DNA from: an uncultured Prevotella sp.
Lineage (GTDB): Bacteria > Bacteroidota > Bacteroidia > Bacteroidales > Bacteroidaceae
Reading direction: 5' to 3'
Length of the DNA: 64,000 bases
Assembly (NCBI GenBank): GCA_900315695.1
Contig: ONAE01000001.1
Coordinates: 1 to 64,000 of the forward strand
The position numbers and the translations under genes were made by a program. Each line of letters starts with the position of its first letter. Positions within the stretch are counted from its first letter, which is position 1. Under the pieces are notes generated by a model. It worked only from the letters and a program-made list of their open reading frames with translations, had not been told where the DNA came from and made no database searches. This document shows, one piece after another, positions 7,442-15,359 of the stretch.

Positions 7442-8434
7442 TTATTGATAATCAATCCTATCTACAGCATTATATACTGCACTCTTTGAGATACCTGTGT
7501 TTTCACAAACGAACTCAATATGCATGTAACCATTAGTGTCAACAGTTACTTTGGTCAAAAAGGTAACTCCGCCTGCTTTCATCTTAGGCAAGTTCTCTAT
7601 TCTTAGCTTAACAATTGATTCGTTTTTATTTGCTTCAGAAAAATTGCCATATCGTATTATACAATCAACAGCAGTTTGATAATCATAGCAAGTCCTAGCA
7701 TCTACACTATGTGTAAATGGCAAAACTTGTCCTCCTGGAATAATTAGTTTGGTAGCGTTGTTTACTATTTCCAGGCTAATCCCTGCTTTCAGTATAGGCC
7801 TAGAACGTTTTGTGTTTGTTACAATCGTATTAAGTCTGTTAACTGAAAGGGTTTTCTTAAGATTATAAATATCTATCGAAGAATGTGGCTTTAAAATATG
7901 ATCTTTATCCATGGAATCATATTCGTCACGTAGGACGTCTATATACTTAATTAGAGAATCTGAATCAATATCATTATAATCAATTCGAGTAAAGTGTTTT
8001 ACCTCATCTAAATCGGCCCAAAGGCGCGTAAACTGTTCCTTAAAGGCATTACACACGCCTTCTTCTGTTGTTACGATGATGTTTTCTGCATTTTTGTATT
8101 CTGCCGAATACGTCCAATTATATGAACCCGAAATTAGCACCTTATTGTCAAATAAGCAAAACTTATTATGCATTAGTAAATTTCGTGTATTCATAAAGCG
8201 AATTGTACCACCTTTCTCTAAAAATGGGTTAAAGTCCAATCCATTTGGCCCACGATTGATAATGTCATCAATAATAATAGCTGACACTCTAACTTTCCTG
8301 TCTAGTGCCCTTAATATTGCCTGGAATAATTCTCTGTGGGTAAACCATGCAACGGCAATACAAATATCAGAAGAAGATGAGTCGATATATTGAATGATGG
8401 CACTTTTGATTTTGAAAAAATATGCTGTAGTCAT
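7442..8434 (-). CDS. PLD-family nuclease fused to an Hsp70 substrate-binding-like domain
   Basis: 330 residues. Residues 1-150 form a single phospholipase-D unit. The HKD motif is complete: H89, K91, D96 and G103-S104-x-N106 (HxKx4Dx6GSxN), with Glu117 after it. One-HKD members such as the Nuc-type nucleases act as dimers on nucleic acid or lipid. After a helical linker (about 150-215), residues 218-310 follow the beta-sandwich of the DnaK/Hsp70 substrate-binding domain: SLEIVNNATKLIIPGGQVLP, a YQTAVDCII strand, KLRIENLPKMKAG, then VTVDTNGYMHIE, which corresponds to the Hsp70 segment ending DANGIL. No Hsp70 ATPase domain is present. The architecture is unfamiliar to me. Confidence 0.8.
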   Translation of the reverse strand: MTTAYFFKIKSAIIQYIDSSSSDICIAVAWFTHRELFQAILRALDRKVRVSAIIIDDIINRGPNGLDFNPFLEKGGTIRFMNTRNLLMHNKFCLFDNKVLISGSYNWTYSAEYKNAENIIVTTEEGVCNAFKEQFTRLWADLDEVKHFTRIDYNDIDSDSLIKYIDVLRDEYDSMDKDHILKPHSSIDIYNLKKTLSVNRLNTIVTNTKRSRPILKAGISLEIVNNATKLIIPGGQVLPFTHSVDARTCYDYQTAVDCIIRYGNFSEANKNESIVKLRIENLPKMKAGGVTFLTKVTVDTNGYMHIEFVCENTGISKSAVYNAVDRIDYQ

Positions 8435-8463
8435 AGTTATATCATTTTATACGATTATATATT

Positions 8464-9213
8464 TTATGCTGCAAGTTCTGGAATAGGCATAGTTCCGATA
8501 TGATATGTTTCACCAATGTAATTTAATATTTTCTCCATTGTCATGCATACCTGACCATCCCATTCACAGTTAATATCAGGATAGTAATAGAGCACATGAT
8601 ATTCATTACAATGCCAAGACAACTGGACTCCATTAGGTAAATAAATGTAGATAACATAAGATGCATTCTTACCCGTATTAAAACTTAATCCATATTTCCA
8701 GTCTGTCCCATCTAATAACTCTGCTAATTGCTCAAGAAGAATTACTTTTCTTTCATAGATTACCTTTCTTAATCCTTTCCTTTTTTTAGCAGAAAGATTG
8801 GCGAATTCTGTTTCAAGTAAGAGTAGAACAATTCTTGCTGTTATGTCAGAACTGTTCTTAACCAGTTTTCTCATTTGTGACAAGACTTTCCTTAACCCAA
8901 TACCAAGAGCATCATTTCTAAATTTATCAAGTTTATCTAAGTTCAGCTGATTTTGACTGGCACTCTTGTCCCTTCTTTCATCGTGGACCTCAATAGAATG
9001 TCTTAGCATCTTTCTAATAATCGGGTTATGAGTTTCCTTTTCATACCTGATCATTTCTGAAACAGTCCACCCAAAACAAGAGAAAGCATTTGCTTCTTTT
9101 AAATTTCTTTGATAACATTCCATCACTTTGTTTGCAGTAATGTTCTTGGCAAAATAAGCATTACGAATCTTTTTGCCCACGCCTTCAAGGATTTCATTGT
9201 AAATCGTTTCCAT
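8464..9213 (-). CDS. hypothetical protein upstream of the PLD fusion
   Basis: 249 residues. The N-terminal part is helical and Lys-rich (about 1-150). The C-terminal part (about 155-240) has beta-strand character with aromatic pairs (YVIYIYLPNGVQLSWHCNEYHVLYYY). No membrane helix and no known catalytic motif were seen. The gene ends 29 bases before the PLD-fusion start, so co-transcription is likely. No function is proposed. Confidence 0.6.
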   Translation of the reverse strand: METIYNEILEGVGKKIRNAYFAKNITANKVMECYQRNLKEANAFSCFGWTVSEMIRYEKETHNPIIRKMLRHSIEVHDERRDKSASQNQLNLDKLDKFRNDALGIGLRKVLSQMRKLVKNSSDITARIVLLLLETEFANLSAKKRKGLRKVIYERKVILLEQLAELLDGTDWKYGLSFNTGKNASYVIYIYLPNGVQLSWHCNEYHVLYYYPDINCEWDGQVCMTMEKILNYIGETYHIGTMPIPELAA

Positions 9214-9252
9214 ATTCTTTGTTTTTTATTTTGTTATTTCTATTCGATTTCA

Positions 9253-9483
9253 TTATAAGAAAAGTCTGTAAGAGGCTGTCACCGCATTATAGCCAAAACC
9301 ATTTACATACTCAACTCCTAGGAGTAATCTTACATGCTCACCATTGATCTTATAGAAGTGCTCACCATTGATTAGCTTTACATACAATGCAAGATTAATG
9401 ATGGAATTGTCACATATCCGCTGTACTGCAACATCAGCAATATTGTGCCACTCAGGATTTATAAATTCTTCTTTCTGATTCAT
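9253..9483 (-). CDS. small hypothetical protein
   Basis: 76 residues, possibly a compact alpha/beta protein: INPEWHNIADVAVQRIC helix, then LALYVKLINGEHFYKINGEHVRLL with an internal INGEH duplication. It is 39 bases upstream of the 249-residue gene. No family recognised. Confidence 0.5.
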   Translation of the reverse strand: MNQKEEFINPEWHNIADVAVQRICDNSIINLALYVKLINGEHFYKINGEHVRLLLGVEYVNGFGYNAVTASYRLFL

Positions 9484-9601
9484 AATTTCTTTACGTAAAT
9501 ATTACACAATGATTAATGGGATAAAAAAAATTAGATACAATTCTGTCCTTGAGAGACTTCTAATGCGTATGAAATACACAATGAAAGAACGGCTCTTATA
9601 A

Positions 9602-9621
9602 ACCTCCCACGTAGGGGAGGT
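9602..9621 (-). terminator. hairpin after the NrtR-like gene
   Basis: ACCTCCC (9602-9608) pairs with GGGAGGT (9615-9621) around a 6-base loop. It lies 17 bases beyond the NrtR-like stop. No strong U-run follows, so the terminator role is tentative. Confidence 0.4.
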
Positions 9622-9638
9622 ATATAGCAAATCAATAT

Positions 9639-10370
9639 TTAGAATTCCAGTCTCATACCAATCTTTTTAGCGTTTACATAAGCTTCTTCATCAAAAGTGT
9701 ACAACTTAGGAGAACGGTATGGATTACCAGTCATTTTCTTACCAGTTTCTTTTATGTACCCCAATTTCAGCATTTTCTTGGGGAAATTGCGTCTGTCACG
9801 CAGTTTGATATCATCTTCAGGTGGATTCAAAATCGCAATATAGATATTTTGTAACTGAGGCATCGTGAACTCTTTGTCCAACAGATGGAATCCTATCGGT
9901 TCGAAATGAATTCTTTGTCTAATCCTTTCAAGCGCAGTATCAATAATCAGCTGATGATCAAAGGCCAGATCTGGCAAGTTCTTAACAGGGAACCACTTGG
10001 CCATTCTTGCATCATCACCACCTTTGATAACGTATTTGTCTTTAACGACCAATGCAAAGAAGGCAATGGTGATAACACGTTCACGACTGTCTCGGTTAAT
10101 ATCTGAGAAAGTTCCCAGCTCTTCCATGTAGATTCCTTCAACGTTAGTCTCCTCGTGAAGTTCACGATATGCGGCTTCTTCAGCATTCTTGTCTGTCGGA
10201 AGAAGAAAACCACCAGGTAATGCCCACATACCAGCGTATGGTTCTCCTCCTCTCTGTATAAGAAGAAGATTGAGTTCTTCACCATCAAATCCAAAAACTA
10301 CAGAGTCTGTAGTTACTGCTGGATGCCAATAGGGAGATTCCCATTTTTTAGTTTCATTATTATATTTCAT
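9639..10370 (-). CDS. Nudix-domain transcriptional regulator, NrtR-like
   Basis: 243 residues. The N-terminal Nudix fold runs to about residue 140, with the box starting at GGFLLPTD and ending REL-HEET, close to the active consensus GX5EX7REUXEEXGU. The C-terminal part (about 150-243) resembles the winged helix of NrtR-type regulators (FTMPQLQNIYIAIL, then RRNFPKKMLKLGYI). Known NrtR proteins repress NAD or sugar genes and are released by ADP-ribose or related ligands. Two perfect inverted repeats flank its own promoter, so autoregulation is likely. The upstream neighbour ends in an ADP-ribosyltransferase-like domain, so an ADP-ribose link is attractive but inferred. Confidence 0.8.
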   Translation of the reverse strand: MKYNNETKKWESPYWHPAVTTDSVVFGFDGEELNLLLIQRGGEPYAGMWALPGGFLLPTDKNAEEAAYRELHEETNVEGIYMEELGTFSDINRDSRERVITIAFFALVVKDKYVIKGGDDARMAKWFPVKNLPDLAFDHQLIIDTALERIRQRIHFEPIGFHLLDKEFTMPQLQNIYIAILNPPEDDIKLRDRRNFPKKMLKLGYIKETGKKMTGNPYRSPKLYTFDEEAYVNAKKIGMRLEF

Positions 10371-10378
10371 ATACCTTT

Positions 10379-10393
10379 GCGTATTTTTTACGC
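10379..10393. promoter_or_regulatory. operator 1 (GCGTA-N5-TACGC)
   Basis: Perfect 15-base inverted repeat GCGTA TTTTT TACGC between the promoter -7 box and the NrtR-like start codon. An identical copy lies 56 bases away. Confidence 0.8.
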
Positions 10394-10395
10394 TG

Positions 10396-10427
10396 CAAAA
10401 ATAGATATAATAATTGAAATTTCCAAA
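10396..10427 (-). promoter_or_regulatory. promoter of the NrtR-like gene
   Basis: On the minus strand, TTTG (10427-10424), 20 bases, then TATTTTTG (10403-10396). It lies between the two operators, so a bound repressor could bracket RNA polymerase. Confidence 0.7.
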
Positions 10428-10434
10428 TTTTATT

Positions 10435-10449
10435 GCGTATTTTTTACGC
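10435..10449. promoter_or_regulatory. operator 2 (GCGTA-N5-TACGC)
   Basis: Identical to operator 1, placed just upstream of the -33 element. Centre-to-centre distance is 56 bases. Confidence 0.8.
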
Positions 10450-10454
10450 TTTGA

Positions 10455-12452
10455 CTACATTTTTACTGGATTGTTTACATTTTGTATGTATTTTAAGGGT
10501 ATAAAGCCCTTAACTAACACCTCAGCCTGTTTCTGCTTATACTCAACATCAGATAGTAAATAAACAGGCGTCTGAGTTGCTTGCAAATTCACTTTTTTGA
10601 GGTCTTCAAAGCTGTTACCATGCCTCATTTGTTTTAAAGTTGCCTCCATATCCGTAAATTCGGTATCCTCAAAAGTTGCCACCTCTAATGAAATCTTAAG
10701 AAGGATAAGGTCGGCTCCAGTTTTCTTGCGTTCCTCTCCCTTTGGCAAGTCCCTGCAAAAGCTTAGACGTGCATAATCCTCTAACCCGAATTCTGCATCG
10801 ATGTCTCTAGAGACTGCCATATCAGTTCTGATAGGCATCACAACAGCTTCGTCCAGGCATCTTTTATATGAAAGCAAACCGCCATGTCTTATAATGGAAT
10901 CCAATCTATCTTTGTCAGTAAAGTGGTAAAGGCACTTGATGCCGTTGTCCATCAGATACTGTATAATCTCATTTCTGCATGATTTGTATGACGGCGAATA
11001 ATGGTCTTTAATTAAATAAGGTACAGGAATATGTTGTTTTTCTGCATTGATTTGCAGTCTCTTGAAGAGTGTATTTAGACAATTTGTGAATTCTGTTATT
11101 TCATTTTGAGATAATGCGAAATCACCCCTTCGATACTCTTCATATATGCCCATCGATAAAGAATCATTCTGCACATATCCTATTTCAGACACTTTATCTA
11201 TACCTCCATATTTAAATAAGTAGCATGTGTGAAACACCTTAATGGCATCTTGATAGAAAACGGAACGTTCACCAACTATTTTATTGGAAAATGCCATAGA
11301 TTGAGCAGAATTAAGGTCAGCCAGTTCCATCATATCATGGTTAGCGTTGTCAATCCCGACCAAAAGGATATCGGGATAGTACTTAACGAGCTGAGACCTC
11401 ATTCTGTATGCCCTTATTTTATGTTGGATATTGATGGGGAGAAGGTCGTCGTCATATTTGTCATTCACGACAGTTTCTCTGTCCGACCAGTAAATGATTC
11501 TCGATAGCAGGAGATAAAGAGACTTTATGGCAATTCTCGTTACCTTATCATTAGAAATTAACATCTCCTCTACCCCCCTAACACCCATCGCTTCTATAAT
11601 CATATAGAGAAGATTGGCACAGCCATAAACAGCCTCCTTATTGTTCCAATATATATTAGGTGAAGAAAAGATATGCTGGAAGGTACAATCTGCAAATTTT
11701 ATCGACTCTTCAATTCTGTTAGCTCTGAATAACTTACAGAAAATCTCATTTGCAATATAAGGATTTGAACAAGACTGGTATTTCCTTAAGAACTCATCAC
11801 ATGCTTCATTTTCCAGATTTGTTCTATAGAAGGACTCTTTAGCTTCAGTTACAAACTGATCAATGATAACATGGTCATCAATCTGATGGCTATGATTGAC
11901 ATAGTGTATCGCATCTTCATGTTCATTCATAAGCAGGTAGAACCTTTCCTTGATGGTTTCAAGCGTGAAGTTCTTCTCTGGATCATTCTTACCTGTGGCG
12001 TTCAGAACCATTTGGTATTGGCTGACTTTATCATATAGGTTTTCAGCCATAATGTCATCATGAAGAAATTCTGGTAGCCCATCCACCTGCCAGATGAAAT
12101 GGTCGAGATAGTCTATTTCTTCAACTGTCATTGGAACTGCCCATTGGGGACGAGGATTCCATGTCAACACCTTATTAATATCATAGAGCGTATTGTCCTG
12201 TGGCGGCTGTGCGTCAACGTATTCTTTCTGAAACAGGTCATATCGATGCATTATCAGATCCATGTTAGTGCGAATACCAGGAGAGGCAATGCCAGTTTCC
12301 TCCAGTATAATCTTATATGCCAGAACTAACTGTACAAAGTCCTCATTGTCATTTTGGTTCAGATACTCCAAGAAGCCCGGAACTTTTTTGATATTCCGAA
12401 GCAACTTGGAGTATTGTTCCTCACTCAGACAATATGCCCACTTTTGTTCCAT
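10455..12452 (-). CDS. large protein with C-terminal DarT-like ADP-ribosyltransferase domain
   Basis: 665 residues. Two tandem N-terminal repeats (about 7-80 and 106-185) share a pattern: a Glu-rich helix, a GFLEYL/GLPEFL motif, and an AYKIILEETG or QYQMVLNATG segment. A long helical middle region follows. The last about 160 residues match DarT-type DNA ADP-ribosyltransferases in layout: LYHFTDKDRLDSIIRHGGLL with His510, an SRD motif with Arg549, a DYARLSFC strand, and KQAEVLVKGFIPLKYI with Glu644. In DarT the equivalent His, Arg and Glu bind NAD and catalyse modification of single-stranded DNA. No DarG-like macrodomain gene adjoins it. It starts 6 bases after the preceding gene's stop. Confidence 0.7.
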   Translation of the reverse strand: MEQKWAYCLSEEQYSKLLRNIKKVPGFLEYLNQNDNEDFVQLVLAYKIILEETGIASPGIRTNMDLIMHRYDLFQKEYVDAQPPQDNTLYDINKVLTWNPRPQWAVPMTVEEIDYLDHFIWQVDGLPEFLHDDIMAENLYDKVSQYQMVLNATGKNDPEKNFTLETIKERFYLLMNEHEDAIHYVNHSHQIDDHVIIDQFVTEAKESFYRTNLENEACDEFLRKYQSCSNPYIANEIFCKLFRANRIEESIKFADCTFQHIFSSPNIYWNNKEAVYGCANLLYMIIEAMGVRGVEEMLISNDKVTRIAIKSLYLLLSRIIYWSDRETVVNDKYDDDLLPINIQHKIRAYRMRSQLVKYYPDILLVGIDNANHDMMELADLNSAQSMAFSNKIVGERSVFYQDAIKVFHTCYLFKYGGIDKVSEIGYVQNDSLSMGIYEEYRRGDFALSQNEITEFTNCLNTLFKRLQINAEKQHIPVPYLIKDHYSPSYKSCRNEIIQYLMDNGIKCLYHFTDKDRLDSIIRHGGLLSYKRCLDEAVVMPIRTDMAVSRDIDAEFGLEDYARLSFCRDLPKGEERKKTGADLILLKISLEVATFEDTEFTDMEATLKQMRHGNSFEDLKKVNLQATQTPVYLLSDVEYKQKQAEVLVKGFIPLKYIQNVNNPVKM

Positions 12453-12458
12453 TTGCCA

Positions 12459-13037
12459 CTAATATGGAATGGGACGATAATTCCGATTCATGTATGGCGC
12501 AACAAGTAATTGTTGGAACACCTGTTTGGTGATAGTATAATCCATATGATCAAGAGGCTCGATAATAGCGCCACTCATTTTTGAGATTGCATCAACTTCT
12601 GAGTCTCCACATAGCCTGAATGCGATAAAATACAGAACACTCATATCATTGAGAAGCTCAAAGATATAAGAGAATTCTAGTTCTTCCAGGGCCTTTGGGT
12701 CTGTTTCTGCTTGTGTGGCCAGGGCCTCCATTCTGGCAGTTATTAGGGTTCCTACCTGTTCATTAGGCCTTGTCTGCATCCATCTAATCAGATTTGCATG
12801 AACTTCAGTTGCAGCCATCTGACCATAGAATCTGTGGACTTCTCTTGCAGCTTCAGTGAAATCATCATAGTCTGGCAATTCGTCTCTGGTAAAAGCATCA
12901 TACACAAATTTTGTGGTGTATGCTCTATACATCATATTCAGGACTATCTTATGCGGATATTCATTTCGACTGTATCTGTTTCTCCAATTGGAGATGTTTC
13001 CAATAGCCTCATTCAACGGTGGTCTTAAATCTATCAT
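12459..13037 (-). CDS. hypothetical partner of the DarT-like gene
   Basis: 192 residues from the ATG at 13037, which is preceded by an A-rich leader. An upstream ATG at 13097 would add 20 residues with poor character. The protein is helical, with a FTRDELPDYDDFTEAAREVHRF segment and no known catalytic motif. The 6-base gap to the DarT-like start suggests that the two proteins work together, possibly as toxin and regulator. That is inference from spacing alone. Confidence 0.6.
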   Translation of the reverse strand: MIDLRPPLNEAIGNISNWRNRYSRNEYPHKIVLNMMYRAYTTKFVYDAFTRDELPDYDDFTEAAREVHRFYGQMAATEVHANLIRWMQTRPNEQVGTLITARMEALATQAETDPKALEELEFSYIFELLNDMSVLYFIAFRLCGDSEVDAISKMSGAIIEPLDHMDYTITKQVFQQLLVAPYMNRNYRPIPY

Positions 13038-13110
13038 AGCTGTTTTTATTTTGAGATTATTATCTATCTGAATATATAATAGTTCTAAAACATTCAAAAA
13101 AGATTGCTGG

Positions 13111-13148
13111 TTATGTATGGAAGTGGCAATTACACTTCACATACATAA
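13111..13148. terminator. long imperfect inverted repeat between two transcripts
   Basis: TTATGTATG-g-AAGTG (13111-13125) pairs with CACTT-ca-CATACATAA (13133-13148) around a 7-base loop. On the minus strand it is followed after about 10 bases by six T. It lies downstream of the 54-residue gene and may end or attenuate the Clp/E1/E2 operon before the DarT-like pair. Confidence 0.55.
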
Positions 13149-13166
13149 TCATGCAATAAATACTTT

Positions 13167-13331
13167 CTACTTTTTGCCAAACAAAGTCTTGATAATGGTA
13201 GATCCTATCTTCCTTTCAAGACCATTCTTTGTTAATGGGATTCCCGTTTCCCTGGCAATCTTTTGTTTTGCCTGAGAGATACCTAATGCCCGTTTCAATG
13301 AAAATGTTACTCCAGGTATTTTCATAAGCAT
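13167..13331 (-). CDS. 54-residue basic protein
   Basis: An ATG at 13331 (or 13325) gives a Lys/Arg-rich protein: IPGVTFSLKRALGISQAKQK, then TGIPLTKNGLERKIG, ending LFGKK. I recall similar small ALGIS...TGIP-LT...G-RKIG proteins beside accessory loci, without a known function. It begins 6 bases after the TerB-like gene, matching the 5-6 base spacing of its neighbours. Confidence 0.65.
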   Translation of the reverse strand: MLMKIPGVTFSLKRALGISQAKQKIARETGIPLTKNGLERKIGSTIIKTLFGKK

Positions 13332-13337
13332 ATTTAA

Positions 13338-13712
13338 TTAAGATCTTGTACTATTCTCAATTTGCTCGGGATTAACAACGTCTTCAAATTTCAAGTCAAT
13401 ATTACAAGTTTTGCATACTAACTCAAAAATGGCCATCTCGTTTACATTGATGTCTTCGTCAACAACAATCTGTTGTCCCATCATTTTTGCCATTTCTTGT
13501 TTTTGATGGGCATCCAAGCTGTTTACTTCCAAAAGACATAGTAATGAGTTTGCCTCATTTATTGCTGGACGGTGTTCTTCTCCAATTCCCAATATCTTGG
13601 CAACTTTGTTGAAGTAAAATGTTTCTCTTGCATCTATGCGTCCATCTGCATTGATTATATCAAATAAGATACGCATAATAGCAATTTTCTGTTGAAAATT
13701 TAATTTTTCCAT
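13338..13712 (-). CDS. TerB-like protein
   Basis: 124 residues, all helical, with the TerB hallmark acidic loop INADGRIDARETFYF near residues 20-35. A second acidic element, VDEDINVNEMAIFELV, lies near 85-100. TerB-type domains occur in tellurite-resistance and phage-defence loci and are thought to bind metal ions and membranes or partner proteins. It lies in the operon between the 544-residue protein and the 54-residue protein, with 6-base gaps on both sides. Confidence 0.65.
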   Translation of the reverse strand: MEKLNFQQKIAIMRILFDIINADGRIDARETFYFNKVAKILGIGEEHRPAINEANSLLCLLEVNSLDAHQKQEMAKMMGQQIVVDEDINVNEMAIFELVCKTCNIDLKFEDVVNPEQIENSTRS

Positions 13713-13718
13713 ATTGTT

Positions 13719-15353
13719 TTAATTATCTAAATTTGCGAACAATGATCTTTTTTCCAAATAATCCGCCGGGGCGAAATTTTGATTGAGAAGATTTCGATAT
13801 TCTTTTTCATCATGAGCATATTCTTCTTTAGCATATCTTCCTGTACAGAATTTATCACCACCTTTTTTAAGTTTCTTCATCAAAATAGGAAAATTCATAG
13901 ATGAAGACAGTATTTGTCCTTCGTTGCTTGGCTGTTCTTGAACAACTTCTTCTTGAGCTGTTTCTTCTTGTAATGAGTCTTGAGGCTCGCCCTGTTTTGA
14001 TTGTTCGTCATCATTTACAATAGGTTCCTTTTCTTCTGTTAAAGGCTGAACTTGATTACTCTGTTCATCTTGTACGAGTTCCGTCTTAACTTCCTCTTCA
14101 CCCTTTGTGACAGGTGTTTCTTTCAGAGACTCATTCTCAGAACAAGCATCTTCAGTAGCAGAAGTCGGATTCTTACTTTCTTTTTCTTCATCCTGCTTTT
14201 CATCTGAAGCCTCATTCAATAGCTCTTCCATTGCTATGGCATCCTCTCGAAGTTTTTTAACCTCATTGGAAAGTCTATTAATGAGTTCTTGGGCTTCTTG
14301 TGAGTTTAAGCTATCTCCTGTTTCCGGATTCAATATTTGGGCGTTAATTCTAGATTCCACAAAATGATTGAATATTCCAAGATTCTGGATTTCATAATAG
14401 CAACTATACGTCAAATCGTGTCCTAAAGAAAGGCCAAGCAAAGAAACCGCTACGGCAAAGTCAAAATTGAAATGATTATAGAAATCTCCATTGTAGATAT
14501 ATTCGTTGCCACGGAATGAAGCAGGGGTTATTCCCCCTTCTTTAAAATAGGATTTAAGATATAGAAACAATGGGGCCACAGCAAAATAGTTACAACCATT
14601 AACTTGATAATCATCACCTTGCTTGTGTTTAAGCAACTTGTATATCTCAGAAATTTTCGGCTCGCAGGAGCCAATAACATCACCCAAAGGGACTTCATCG
14701 GCAATTTCGTAATCAATTTCCGACTTTTGTTTAAAATTCTCATATACATGTATGGCATCTGAGAAAAAACCTCTATTATCATTCCAATACGGCTGATGTC
14801 TTTCGTATCTTATTAGATAATTCCAGATACTTCGGTTGCCTGAAGGTCTTACATGATTGAATAGGTCTGAAAATAACTCTTCTACGAATCCTTTGGGGAG
14901 TAGTTTTGCAACCGCAGCTCTGTCTTCGTTACTAATTTTAAATATTTCAAAGCAATTAAATTCTCCCGCTTTTGCTTGTCGTATAGCTTGTTTCTTATTT
15001 AATTCTGAAAAGAAGTCATTCCATGCAGATACTTGTAAGACAATCCTGGAATCCAATGATACTGCAAGGCTTGCTCTTGCCTCCTCGTCTAAAGCATAGA
15101 CATCTACAATATCTTTCACAAATATCTCTACTGAACTACCCGAAAAAGGTATTTTAAATATGTGAAGTAGAAGATATTCTGTTGAATATTCAAATGTATC
15201 CATATATGCCGTAACTGCATCAAACAAAAATTTGTCATCAGCATGATCACTTAGTTTCCCTTCAAATGGGACTACATTGTGAACATATATATGTCCAAAC
15301 TTATATAAATTACTAAAATCAGAACGACTGATTATTGTCAGATAATTAACCAT
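13719..15353 (-). CDS. unknown 544-residue protein with acidic low-complexity region
   Basis: Residues 1-360 look globular (aromatic-rich, no membrane segment). About 370-480 is a Glu/Gln/Ser-rich disordered stretch with repeated EE, QSNQ and VQEQ. A short conserved-looking tail follows (GGDKFCTGRYAKEEYAHDEKEY). No family recognised. It sits between the helicase and the TerB-like gene with 6-base gaps, so it is an integral member of the operon. It could be a scaffold or a target of the conjugation enzymes, but that is speculation. Confidence 0.7.
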   Translation of the reverse strand: MVNYLTIISRSDFSNLYKFGHIYVHNVVPFEGKLSDHADDKFLFDAVTAYMDTFEYSTEYLLLHIFKIPFSGSSVEIFVKDIVDVYALDEEARASLAVSLDSRIVLQVSAWNDFFSELNKKQAIRQAKAGEFNCFEIFKISNEDRAAVAKLLPKGFVEELFSDLFNHVRPSGNRSIWNYLIRYERHQPYWNDNRGFFSDAIHVYENFKQKSEIDYEIADEVPLGDVIGSCEPKISEIYKLLKHKQGDDYQVNGCNYFAVAPLFLYLKSYFKEGGITPASFRGNEYIYNGDFYNHFNFDFAVAVSLLGLSLGHDLTYSCYYEIQNLGIFNHFVESRINAQILNPETGDSLNSQEAQELINRLSNEVKKLREDAIAMEELLNEASDEKQDEEKESKNPTSATEDACSENESLKETPVTKGEEEVKTELVQDEQSNQVQPLTEEKEPIVNDDEQSKQGEPQDSLQEETAQEEVVQEQPSNEGQILSSSMNFPILMKKLKKGGDKFCTGRYAKEEYAHDEKEYRNLLNQNFAPADYLEKRSLFANLDN

Positions 15354-15359
15354 GATTTA

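Noticed and set aside
9484..9638. Possible promoter for the 76-residue gene
   Set aside because: AT-rich, but no TAnnTTTG box at a sensible distance was found on the minus strand.
13038..13097. Longer start for the 192-residue partner of the DarT-like gene
   Set aside because: The extra residues are AT-derived and the ATG at 13037 has the better A-rich leader; not excluded.
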